From positions 45,710,663 to 45,774,662 of the forward strand of contig CM034239.1 of NCBI GenBank assembly GCA_019916065.1: a DNA stretch of 64,000 nucleotides, given 5' to 3'. This DNA is from Vitellaria paradoxa (Eukaryota; Streptophyta; Magnoliopsida; Ericales; Sapotaceae). Under the pieces are notes generated by a model. It was not told the origin of the DNA, made no database searches, and saw only the letters and a list, made by a program, of their open reading frames with translations. Within the stretch, counting starts at the first letter, position 1. Every line of letters begins with the position of its first letter. The position numbers and the translations under genes were made by a program. This document shows positions 35,966 to 48,900 of the stretch, piece by piece.

Positions 35966-36590
35966 CATTTATAATTATTCATAATTTAAAAACAAATTAA
36001 GTATTTTTTAAAAATAAATATTTTTGAGTTTGTATGTATTAATTAATTAATATTGCATAGCTGGTAGCTTTGGTAGGGTGGGCTGAGGGTTTTTACTTTT
36101 TGGGGATTTACTCATAGGTGGAGATAGACTATTATTGACAGTGATGGACTTTTTGTTTGAAAGTAAAAAAGTGTAACAAAAAAGATAACAAGAAAAAGGG
36201 TAAAAAAAAAAAAAGGCAAAAGAAGGGAATCCTCATTTTTTATATGTCTTTTTATTAAAAATTGATTTGATAGTTTTTAGTTATATTCATATTTAAAAAA
36301 ATTTAAAATAACAAAATATCTAAAAATACTTAATAAAAGAAGAAAAATAAATTTTAGTAAAAATATCCACATTAATCGAATAAAAATAATACACCTTAAG
36401 TGTAATTTAGAAAAAAATAAGTTAAGTTTATTTTAAGTGAAAAGTTAAAAAATTAATTTTTGTGCGTTTCGTATAAGTTAAAATTTTTATTTTTTATTTG
36501 ATATATTTATCTTTCATAATCTAAGGAACATTTAAGAAAATAATTTTAAAAAATTTACAAAAAAAGAAAGTATATTCTTTTAGGGTTTGC

Positions 36591-36924
36591 CAAACGATAC
36601 CTTTCTTGTTTACATCCAATATTACGGAGGGTGTAACAACAGAAATATGTACTGGCTCTGTAACCGGCCCAGCTGCATCAAGCGATGAGCCGATGACCCA
36701 ACGGAGGATTGACCTGGTAGAAGAGTAGGGCAAATCGAGCTCGGCGGAGGGCTGTTTGAGGCGAAACACCCAAACCTGAAACAAAAGCGAAAAGCTCCCA
36801 TTTATCTTCAGTTGCCGTTGCCACAACCACCGTGGTTCAGAGAATCACAGTTGCTGAGCCAAATAGAAACGAAAAAAGAAGAAAGAGAAGAGAAGAAGAA
36901 CAGAGAGGGTGTGAGCGAGGAAAG
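36591..36924 (+). promoter_or_regulatory. Helicase promoter and 5' UTR region
   Basis: A GC-richer stretch directly before the helicase ATG, free of recognisable repeats. The purine-rich GAAGAAGAG leader just before the ATG is typical of plant 5' UTRs. No clear TATA box was identified. The frame is open upstream to an ATG at 36832, so a 31-residue longer N-terminus is possible. Confidence 0.4.
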
Positions 36925-39900
36925 ATGAAAAAGTCATCAAAGTCACCAAAAGCAGCATCTTCGTCTTCAGTGAAGAAGAGAAAGATGAAAGGAAACCGAC
37001 GACAGCAAAACCCTGAAGTGGCCGTGAATGAAGCCAGCCAGATTCAAATCTCCCAAATCCTCGAACACTTCCATACATCACAAGATGATGGTAAGACTAT
37101 ACACTAGAAGTCAATGTGAAAGCCCCCATTTTATTCGGAACGAAACAAAATCTATACATTTCTCTGTGTAGTTTCGTAACGTGTTTTCCTGGTGTTTGTT
37201 GGTTAGAATTGAACATATCTCATACTTTTTATTCTATTTTTTTTAGCGCATTTAAGTAATTTAAGAAAATTAGGCATGTGGGTTTTGTTAAAATTCCCAA
37301 TTTAAGAAATTCAAGCATCTGGGTTTTGTTAAAGTTTTGGAATTTTCTTGTTATTTGTAAGGAAATTATGCGGGGTTCCATTTTCTACTCTTGAAGTGTT
37401 GTTTACATCAGTTTTATGTTGTATGGTTTGGGCATTTCTTGGAGTATTTTTATTTGTGGTTATTGATTAGAAACATAAACACTGCTTGGCTTTTGGTTAT
37501 TTCCATGCATTGAAATCTGTGTCGGTTAAGGTTCATTGTCAGTAGGGTTAGATGAATGTAAAGAATTCTGGTTACTGCTATAATTTTTTTGGTTTTGGTT
37601 TTGGTTTGTTATTAAATGATGCAAAACTCTGCTTAAATCAATGGAAAGTATGAATGTCTACAAAAAAGCACAGGAAAATTACTCTGGGGAAAATTATAGC
37701 TCAGTCACTATAATGATGCTAACAGACTTTTGAAACAGACTGTCTCTTTGTGTATTATTATTGATATGAATTTTCAGAGTGAACTAAAAAATTCTTTTAT
37801 AGTTATTGGAATTGCCAGTTTATCATAGTCTTGAAAGGGAACCTTGTTTTCTACACCCCAAGCATTCTTCCATGCGAAACCTTATTACCACCAAGCAGGG
37901 ATGGATTTTCCGACGATAATGAATTGTGCGGATTTTTTTTTGGTAAGTAAATAAAATTGTATTAAAAAAGGCATCAAGGGAATGACACCCAATTACAAAA
38001 ATTCCCGCTGAGCAGCGAACAGAAGCAAGCATGTAATATCCATATTCCCTGCAGTGTGTAAAAAATTATTTAAGTCTAGATCTAAACCGCAACTAGGTAT
38101 AAATAGACTTAAAAAAATGCTCATTTGTTTGAACAAAGAGCTTTCCGAATCCTGAAAGTATCTTTTATTTCTCTCACCCAAACAATCCAGAGAAAAGGAC
38201 CAACGTGCCAAGCCCTCCTTTTTCTTTTGTAAATTTTGGTGCCCCATCATTCCTCATAAATGTGTTTGATTGCCTTTGAGAAAACCCATCTCATAACAAA
38301 GTAGGATAAAGGAACTGTGAAATTTGAAATCTGATTTAAAATTTGATCATGATGATCAAATTAGGAATAGTGGGGAGAGGTTAGTGATAAATGCAGATTG
38401 TGAGTTGGAATGTTAGGGGTTAGGACATAAAAAGAAGAGGAACAGTGTCAAAATTTCTTTGAAATTGGTATGCCTTGAAATTGTGATTTTGCAAGAAACT
38501 AAGTTAGAAGATACAGATAGGAGAATCGTTAAAGGTTCATGGAGTGGGAGACACAGAGTGTGTCCTTTTCTCCCATCATGTGGGAGATCATGGGATATCC
38601 GCATGATGTGGGATAAAAGAATTGTTAAGAGTTGCGATGTTATTGAAGGAAGTTTTTCATTGACAGTTAAATTTAAGGAGGTAAATAACAATGAGTGGCA
38701 ATTTTCTATTAACCAAAATTTGGGGCTTTGGTTGAGGCAAATAGGCAAGAAAATTATGGAAGTGTGCTATGTTGTTCATAATGTGGATATTATGGAAGAA
38801 AGGAGTGGAAGAATCTTTAAAAAAGAAAGATAGTGTGGCTGAGGATTTATGGTACAAAAGGAAATTATAGGACTCTCTTTGGGCCTCGGTATGTAAAGAT
38901 TTTAAAGGAACTCCTCTCACTCTCTCTAATCAATTTGAGTTGAAGGAATGCCTGTCTTTAGGGTTATTTTTGTTTTACTTTGGTCTTAAGGAGGATGCCT
39001 TATCCTTCCATACTCGTAATCATCTTTTTGATTAATAAAAATTTTGCTATTTATAAGAAATCTATATTATGCATCTATGTTTCTATTTATATGTTCATAT
39101 TTGTGTTTATGTGGGTGGAGAGAGAGAGAGAGATCGCACATTAGCGATAGCAATTTAGAAGTTGATAATTTGGATTTAAATGCAAATTTTACTGTTTAAA
39201 TTACTTCAAATTACTTCCAAACTCCAAGGTATCCAGAATATGTAGAAATTCCCCTTTCTTTTTTTGTTTGAATGGATATCTAAATGTAACAGGCTTAGAA
39301 TTTCTTGACCTCGATCTGTGCAATACTTATAAACTCAACCCTTTGTTACAGTAGCCTAATTCCTTGCTAGGAAGTAAAATACTTACAAAGGAAGCAAATG
39401 AGAAAGATACACAAGAGAGAGTTTAGAAAAACACTTCACTCACTTGAATGCTTGGAACTTGGATGATACAAATGAGCTTATGTAGCCCTCCACTTCCTTA
39501 ATGGATGGTGGGGATTATTCCAAATGGATGGCGGGGATTATTTCAAATGGATAGTGGTGGTTCATCCTATAGAATGTGATCCATCCGCTAGAATATTTCA
39601 AGTCCTAGAATTCTCTGCACATTTACAAAGCTTCCAAGGGAGTTTCTTCCCTTTCCAGAAATCTCCCTAAAATTTGCATAATATTCTAGAATACTCATGA
39701 TATTTCTTAGAAGCTGTATTAGCTTCTAAGATCTAGAGAAGCCTAGATTACTCCAGTGGCTTCTAGAAAATTCTGGACCATACTAGAATTTTTCAGAACC
39801 TTCTAAAATATTCTGGACTACTATATGACACTCTAGAACACAGCAGGGAGCTCCACTATCATGCCACACTGGTGTCCAAATTAGTGTCCTCTAGTAGGCA

Positions 39901-42900
39901 TGATCTATGATGGCGATTAATGACATAATGTGTGGATAACTATTCTTAATTTGTACCTGAAAGCAACTTTGTGTTGTCAAAGAGGGAAAGCTACAAAGAG
40001 AGAGAAAAGATGATTGAAAGTATCGACTTGCATGAGGTGTTGAGAAAGAAGGTATAGGCCGTATTCTATTAATTCTTAGAAAGTAAAAGTAAGACTTATT
40101 TGAGATGTTGTGATCAAAGTAAGATTGTCACTCTACAACTGGGGACTAGTGTTGATATTTTTGATGGTTTCTGGCATTCCCCATTATGTTACATACCTGT
40201 GGAGAAATCCTAGGGGTGGACATAGACCCGACAACCTGAAATCCCGTACCTGGACTGCATAACTTCTTTGAGTTGGAAAGAATTTTGAGCCTGTTCAACT
40301 AAGGGTTTGTTTGGAGTAAGAAAAAATGAGATAAATTGAGATAAATTGTGGTTTGGGGAGAGTTCGTAATGCGTGCAGTGAGAGAAAAAAGTTGATGTGA
40401 TATAAAGTTAACAGAGATTTATAGAGATTTTCAGAGATTTTCAGCAAATTCTTGCATGCCAAACGAGCCCTAAATGGCTTGGGTTTGGGATTGTGAAACT
40501 TGGTCTGGTCCTGGCTTGAAATAATTAAAAAGTGTATTTTTTTTGATATTTTATGTATTTATATACTATTTTATTCATATTTGCTTATAAAAATATATAT
40601 TTTAGTACTAAACTATTTATTTTTATAATTTTTAATTATTTTATCTAAAAATATAATTTAAAATATACTTAAAAGATAAAAGGGTTTAAGTGGGTGAGCT
40701 TAGGACTCAAAACCTAGCCCCTTTTTTTTGAGGCCTGGCCTGGCCTAGTCCAATGGCTAATAAAATATTAATATGCCCATCCCTTTCCGTCCTATCTTCC
40801 TTTTTACCACTAAAAGCTAACTGTTAGAGAGAGGGAAGCTAAGACATATAAGTAACCACATCAGCATCTCATAATATTAATGCGGACATGTGCTTCCCAT
40901 ACCATATATGCCCATGGACCATGACAAATTGCTTCATTTGCTTACTCTGTAAATTTATGTATCTTATTGAAGATGCATATGTAATATATATTGTACCTAG
41001 TTTCTGGAGTTCATGTCTTTATGGGTAATTCTCTTTTGGTGCCTTAATAAATTCTTGCTTACCTGAAAGTTTCTCCCTCCCTCCCTCCCTCCCTCCACAA
41101 TCCCTGTGGATAATTTTATGCAGTGTACACTTTCGAAGCCAACCTTACAAATCGGGAACGCGCTCTGGTGCATGTATTATGCAGGAAAATGGGTATGAAG
41201 TCGAAAAGTACAGGGTTAGTATAGGTGGTTAGATCCGTATTACGCATATGGTAACTTAAAAATTTTCTTTATCACTGATTCAAAAGAATGTAAGCTAGTT
41301 TGTTGGCATTCTCTCTTAATTTTCCACGCTTTTTAGGCATGCAATGATATGCTTGCTTTTTACTCTTATATTTCTTATGGACTTGAGCTTGTGCAGGCGT
41401 GGGAATCAGCGACGAGTTTCTGTTGAAAAAGTTAAGAGTGAAGTGGACACCATGAACGGAAACAAAAATCTCACTTCATTTACATTTTCGGAAGAGGCAA
41501 AAGAGGTTTTAGAGGATTTATTCACTCGATATCCTCCCGATGATCGAGATTTGGGTGAGGAAATTCTTGGGATACATAGTCGAAAAACTGAAAAAATACG
41601 AGAACGAAGAAGTGATGATATGTTTTACAAACCATCAATGAACAAGGCTGAAATAGCAAGAAAGGTGGAATCACTTGCTTTTAGGATAGAAATGACCCCA
41701 GATTTGAGACAGGTTATGCTCACTGAATTTTTGAGTTTCATGTTCAACATGGTTGGATCCACTGTTCAAAGACTATTCTTTAGTTGGATTTTGGTCTAAA
41801 CTTAAATATTTGAACACTTCTAGAATGATGGTTTCTGTGATTTTATCCTTTGCAGATTACTGAAGCGAGGGCTAAGCTTCCAATTGCATCCTTCAGGGAT
41901 GTGATTACATCAACCATTGAATCTAATCAGGTTTTATGCATTCCTTTTGCATTAGTGGATCCGTACATTCTTTTTGACGGTAGAATTTAAAATGTGTTGT
42001 ATCCTAGACTCTGGGAAGCTGGCTTATGCTTGCTTTGTGAAAGTGAGAGGGAGCAACAAGGCCATTACCTGCCCATTTGAACTTTCATTTGGGATGTATA
42101 TTTTCTGCTTGTCATGGTGATATTGAAATCTTTGATTGCCTATTATCTAGATGCCTGTGATTTGTATCTATATATTACCCGCCACTTATTTAATGACTTA
42201 CTGTGCGTTTTGAATTCTGGAAGCAGGTTGTGCTTATATCTGGTGAGACTGGATGTGGGAAAACCACACAGGTTAACATTCTTGGCCCCATCCCCCTGCT
42301 GCTGCTGCTGTTGATGTTCTTCTTCTTATATGTTATTTTCCTCACATGCATTTAACATTAATGGGTAAACAGATACTGTTAAGGGAAAATCGAATATATT
42401 ATGACTCTGGATGGCATCTTTATCTTCTCCATCTTGTTTGGTGCTTTAATTTTGAAAAGTAGCATGGAAATAAGAATACAACGAGTTACAATGCTGCTAA
42501 TGGTTACCAATACTCCACCTTCTCCCTCCCCCTCACCCCCCCCCCCCCAAAAAAACAAAAAAAAAAAGGAAGTATCAAAGTAGATAGAATGTCAGTTGGA
42601 GAAGAACTAAATATGTCAAATTATATGGAATGTCAGTAGGAGGGCTTAGACCTGCTAAGCCCAAGCAATCACTCAAGCACGGGGCCAAATCACAATTTCA
42701 GTTCTGATACTAGACTCAGTCCCATTAAATTAATGGTAACGATAATCTAAGTTTGATAGGTTGGCTTATAGTATGTTTGAAATAACAATGTAGTTGCTGC
42801 CCAATTTTATTATAATCTCTGTAGTATAATGAATATATACTCCTCAAACATGTTGAATTATATATGTTGATAAATAATGACCAAACTTTATTAATAAAGA

Positions 42901-45900
42901 AAGGCATCAGGGGATACCATTGCAACTCATTTTTGTTAAGCCTAGGATTTTAAAATATATGAACTTAGCAAAGGTTAACAAATCTTTTCAAATTTTGGGT
43001 CTTTACCCCAGATCACTAGCTAGATAAAATGGAGAAAAAAAATAGTCTTGATGTTATATAAAAGATTCTCCAGGTCTCTAAACATTCTTCCATTCTCTTC
43101 CCCCAAATAACCCATGTTAAAAAAAAAAAAAAAATCCTACACATTGCGTTTCTTCTTTTGTGAACTTTATCATCCCACCAAGACTCAAAAAGTCTGTGTA
43201 GCTTCAAGTAGAAATACCAAAATCATACCAAAACAAGATGATGCTAACTCCAACAACACTTTTGCCCTTTTGCATTGTACAAAATATGATCAATAGTTTC
43301 ACCACTCTTCTTGCATAAACAACACCTGGTCAGAATGGTCTGCCTTCTAACAATAAAGTGACCAATGGTGAGAATTCTTCCTTAAATTGTAGCACACTTT
43401 CAAAGGTGTGTCAAACGGCCAAATATTATTCCAAGGAAATTTTGCTGCTTCACATTCAGTTAGAGCAAAATAAAAGATTTCACATTAAAGACCCCTAACT
43501 TACACAATTTCCACCTAGGTCCATTCTCCTCCTCGTCTAGCTTCCAAGTGTACGAAAGTACCAAGGGCTAAAAATAAATATCCTTCTCACAATTTTGAAG
43601 ATCTTTCTAAGATTAAAACTCCAAAAAACTTGACTAGCCTCCAAATATTTACAACCCTCCACAATTCTACTGACACTTCTTTGTCTATCACAAAATCAAT
43701 AATATTGGAAATAAGTCCTTCAAACTTCTGCCATTAATCCAAGCATATTTTCAAAATTTGACACAATTATCATCTGCCACTTCGATTGCAATAAACTACT
43801 TGAACTCATTCCAAACTAATGCCTTTCCATCAGTTAGTACCATGTGCTCCTAACACTTCCGTGGTTGTCCTACCACCCCGTTCACTACCATATTTTTTTA
43901 CCACCAATCTTCTCAAAAATTTAACCTCCGCAAACTCATTTCTCCATAATCATTCCAATATCGCATCATTGAATTTCACATGCTGTCTAAAGGCTAGAGC
44001 CCACGCCTTATTTCTTGATGGGTCAACAAACAGAAGACCACTCCATTTGATGATATTTAAACTCATCTTTCAATCTGTTCATGAGGAAATCCCTGTGTAA
44101 CTTTTCCAGCTTCTTAGCTATATTCGCCAGAGCTTGAACAAAAACATAAAATAAGTAGGAATAGCAGACAATGTAAACAATAAATGGATGACATGTAGTT
44201 TATGTTTTCAAATGTTTCCAATTCTATTTTTGTGTTTTATCATGTTTCTGAAAATTTTGTGATGTTTCCGTTTCTGAGCTGACCGAAGCAGTATTTTAAT
44301 CTTTAATTACTAATTAAATTTTGTTGCTTCATATGGAGTGTCTGCTGCTGCTCAATCTGTCAGTTGCCGACCATGTAGGATGAAAGTATTTGATGTTTCA
44401 TCCTGTTGTCTCCAACTCTACGTGTTGAAAAATTTCCTTAATGTTGTTTGCTACTGCATTACAGTTTCAATAAAATTATTGTGTAACGCACTTGGCTCTT
44501 ATCAATATGATTCAGGTTCCCCAGTTTCTTTTGGATTATATGTGGGGCAAGGGTGAAGCATGTAAAATTGTCTGCACTCAACCGCGGCGAATATCAGCAT
44601 CATCAGGTGCAAATCCATATGTGAATGGATATATTTGTTCTTTATTTCTGTTTGACTTTTCCTTTTACTTTTCAGTTGTACATAAATAATAAAATGCTTA
44701 TTTTTTTATATATTTTTTAATGCGCAGTTGCTGAGAGAATCTCCTTTGAACGAGGCGAAAATATCGGAGATACTGTGGGATATAAGGTGATGCCTATGAT
44801 TTGTAATATTATTATTATTATTATTCTTTTTTTGATGAGTAACTTTAAATCTCATTAACGAGGCATCCAGAAAATGCCAAAAAAGCAAAACAACCTACCC
44901 CTATACAATCATTCCCTCAACAAATGTCTAAAATGAATTAATCCCCAGCTAACCAACTATACAATGTTGATAAAAAATAACCTTTCAATCTGTGCAATGG
45001 CACCTCTGTCTTGAAAGTTTCTTCTATTGCATTATTTCCTTAATAACCAAAATAAACAAAATGATGCTACTTACCAAGCCTCTCTCCTTTGGCTACTCAC
45101 CACAATACTGTTTATATTGTCACTTTCACTGGATATGGAGTGATAGTAATATGTTTGGGAAAAACTTGATTGTAAGTTACCTTTCTCTATTTTACTAATT
45201 CCTATTTCTGTTAAATGTAATTGAATGAAATTTATTTGTTGATAAATAAAGTATATGCACAAAAATTCCCTTTACGTGGAATCAAAATGTTGTATACTTG
45301 CCAAATAAGAAAATAAAAATGCTGTACAATAAATTTGTCTTGAGGCTATTAACCGACGGTTGGGATCCATAAAAACTGCATCTATTCTTTTCCTTCCATA
45401 AACTCCATGTCATATGCAACGGTGCAACCCTCCATGCATTGGAACTATTTCTTGTGTGCCTCTTGTACCCCTTTAGTGGGTTTTACTACTTGTCTCTGTC
45501 TAAGGATGCTGAAGGGGGTTGGGCTCTCTCCTTGATACAATAATTGCAGTGACAGTGGTATGGTAAACAAAAATAACATGCAAAGTAAGAAACTGGGACA
45601 CTTTAGGAAGGTGACATGTCACTGTGGGACATTATTTTGATACGTGTCAAACATTACTTTGGATGTGCTATTGTTTTTACATTTTTTTAGAAATAGGCAC
45701 TCATAAAACATTTGGGGAGACTTAGGAGTTATTTTAGTTTTGAAGGAAAAACTTAAAATTAAATAATAACATAAAAACAACATGAATTTGTTTATATAAA
45801 AGATAAATGTATTTAAAATAAAAATGAAAGTAATTGTTGTTTATGTATGTATAGAAGTATATATTTATTTATTTTGGTAAGTAAGTATATATTTATTTGT

Positions 45901-48900
45901 TAATGTGTTTCTGCAATGTTGCCTTATGGGGTGAGTTTGGAGTAAGATAAAGTGAGATAAATTGAGAGTTCGTAATGCGTGCAGTGAAAGAAAAAAGTTG
46001 ATGTGATATAAAGTTAACAGAGATTTATAGAGTTTTTTGGAGTTTGTTTACAAACCAAATGGAGCCATGATGTTTTTTTTTCCAAAATTACCGTCTGCAT
46101 CTCAGTGGCACGTCGCTGTCGCATGATCTTATTTGTTGTAGCTAGTAAAAATGATGTTTTTACGAAGTGTGTAAAACAAATAAAATGGTTGTATGTAGTT
46201 TACCTTAATGATAATAATTATGGAAAATTGTGCACCGTGATTATCAGCTGTTTCACATGTGGATAATTCCTGATACCATGTTTGTATAAGCTGTTTGAAT
46301 TCATTATGATACAATTGAAACAAATGATTTCTATTGGTTTTTGGTTCTAATTTCTATTATTTTGATACAGACTGTTTGCTTTTCTATTTTATTCCCTTGC
46401 CACGAAAAAAAAAAAAATAAAAGGCTACATAATCTATATATTTTACTTCCACTGACTTATCTCTCTGGCAAACACAGATACGCTTGGAGAGCAGAGGTGG
46501 GAGGCACTCATCTATAGTTTTTTGCACTAATGGGGTTCTGTTGAGGGTGCTGGTTTCTGGTGGTGCTGGCAGGTTTAAGACAGAAGCTTCAAAAAAACCA
46601 GTGAAGGATGATATATCTGATGTTACCCACATTATTGTGGTATTGATTTTATCCTAGATTTGACGCGATTTATTTTTTAAATTACTTTTTTATTGAATAT
46701 TGTGTTTATTGCCCATTGTGTGGTCCTTACATTATATTGATTGCATTCCAGTGCTGACATGTCTTCCGTTGGATACTTTTTGTTGCTGGTTCTCACAAAC
46801 TGTTGGTCCTAGACTTTTTTTTTTTTTCAATTGGTCACTTTGTTTGTTACTATCTTTTGATTCCAACAGGCAGTTTATTTTTTAAAATAATTTTTTATAC
46901 TCTTATTCAACTTTCCAAGTGTAGACATGAAGCTACTTATCCTACCTAGTTATCTTATGCATCACTTGAATGTAGAAGGAGACATGGGTTTTGTGGTGTT
47001 CACATTTTGCTTAGCTCAGGATTTTTGTTGGGTGTGAGTTTGAGGAATATTTAAAGCCAGTTTGGGAATTTTGACTTATTTTTTCGGCTGCTCGTTAAAA
47101 ACCTGAAGGGACAAAGGTTGATACAAATTAATTCGTGAACTCAGTTGAGGGATGATGAGAATGATCAAAAGCCATTTTACGTGAAGCAGAAGAAAAATTA
47201 TTCATTTATTATTGATGGAGCAGCTCTAATATTTCATAGAACTATGGATATGATTGTTATGGCTTGGATATTCACGGGGATGACTGATGAGAATCTCGAA
47301 AGTTGGCTTAGGGTGGCATAAATACTGCTATAAGTTTGGTTGTAATAGGTTTTACATCTTATGATGAAGAAATGGCTAGTTTATTTTCGTTGACGGTGTA
47401 TAATTGGCAGTGTAATCCTAATCTATCAAAAAAAGTAGTGTAATCATTGACGTTCGTGATTGTCTCTTTAAAGAAAGAGAATGAATACTTCTAGGAAGGT
47501 GCTGTATCTGCATTGGATACCGAACACTTGTAGGACATTCCTTTGTCACATGTTTGATGCTTTTCCAAACATATCCCATTATTTTTTAAAATTTTTTAGA
47601 ATTGCTTACTATTTGGACAGTTGTAGGACACAGCTGTCCACTTGCACGTGAAAGACTGCAAATTTGATGAAAAAAATTGAAATCAAATAATATAGAAAAA
47701 AAAACAATTTATTCATGCACATATTTTGTATTCCTCCTACATTCTTTATTTTTATTTTATTTTAGAAATTCTAAAACTCGTGGTTTATTTACTACATAGC
47801 TTTTAAAAATAGATATTAGAAATTGTTGTTTGCATTTATTTGCTATTACGTATAATGAAAAAATAATTTTTTACTATTGTAATACAGGTAACAATGTAAG
47901 ACTTCATTTGGATAGATATAGATTTCAAAGGAATGGATTTGCAAAATTTTATTTGGATTTGTAAATTCCGCATGTGCATTCTTAATGTTTTATTTTAATA
48001 TAGCCTGTCTAAGCCCTAATAAAGGAGAGGGGTTGAGGTTGGTTGACGGTCAACATAAAATCCAGTCAATTCTTATGAACATGAACAAAATGAAGAAAAA
48101 TGATTTATATAGTGAACCCCAACTACTTTGGGACTAATGTTTCATTAAGTCAAATTTGTAAACTTTGTGAACATACATGGGATGTGAATGTTATAGGTGA
48201 GCTAAGAATTATATTGTTATATAAATAATTTTTCTAGTGTCTAAAATAATGAATAAAGTATTCCTAGTGTCTTCAAAATTGAGAATAAATGACTTCTAAC
48301 AATTGAGATACTTACCTGCACCATATACCCCTTGCCGCTTTCATTTATCATTGTTTTATATGAAGTTATATAAAGTTCATTATTGTTCTCTTCAGCTATG
48401 ATTATTTTTCGCTTTGATAGGATGAAATTCATGAAAGGGATCGGTACTCTGATTTCGCACTAGCAATTCTCAGGTACTTATTCTGGTATTTTTATCTTTT
48501 TTTTTCCCTTTCTTTCTGTGGACTTACAGTAGTTCTTTGCTTGGTCACAAATTTTATTTTAGTGTACGGACTGTTTGAGAACCTTAGGACACTTTGCCTG
48601 AGGCTATAATTAGTTGGATTTTGGTGGGTTTATGGTTAGAATAGAAGGTATGGATTTTCTTGTGGTTTGTGAATGGAAGAAGGCTTAAATGGGTTTGATT
48701 TCAGGAGTTGCAGATTGCAGTGTTTTTAGGTTGGAGGGCCTGGATAGCAGCTAGATTGGGTTTAGGCTTGTCTAGGACTTGAGTTGGGAGTTAAGGGGCT
48801 GAAATCAGTGGTATGAGCAATAATCCTAGAGCAATCAGTTTTGTGGAATAGAAGAAAGAGAGGAGCAGCATCCAGGAATCCGACCTAGAATTTCTTGGGA

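Larger units (their letters stand above)
29468..36590. other. 7-kb repeat-rich spacer between mutase and helicase
   Basis: No gene was recognised. Apart from the elements listed individually it holds AT-rich DNA, TA runs (about 29801-29826, 32716-32733), and a higher-GC patch at 31185-31300. That patch contains an ACGTGACG-type ACGT core but only a short frame of unknown nature. At 34930-35330 there is a stretch with AACTCGAGCTTG, GAGCTCGGTT and GAGCTCGAAAA words, which resembles the interior of the TIR element in PsbP intron 2. Confidence 0.5.

Noticed and set aside
36832..36924. Upstream in-frame ATG extending the helicase by 31 residues
   Set aside because: The extension is a low-complexity Arg/Glu stretch from a purine-rich leader. 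The ATG at 36925, before the Lys/Ser-rich N-terminus, is more plausible, though the longer form cannot be excluded.
38459..38833. 124-residue plus-strand open frame in helicase intron 1
   Set aside because: It carries the LQETK-type signature of a LINE endonuclease and belongs to the remnant at 38391-39060, not to a host gene.
43819..44100. 93-residue plus-strand frame in helicase intron 5
   Set aside because: It is the reverse shadow of an antisense LINE ORF2 fragment.
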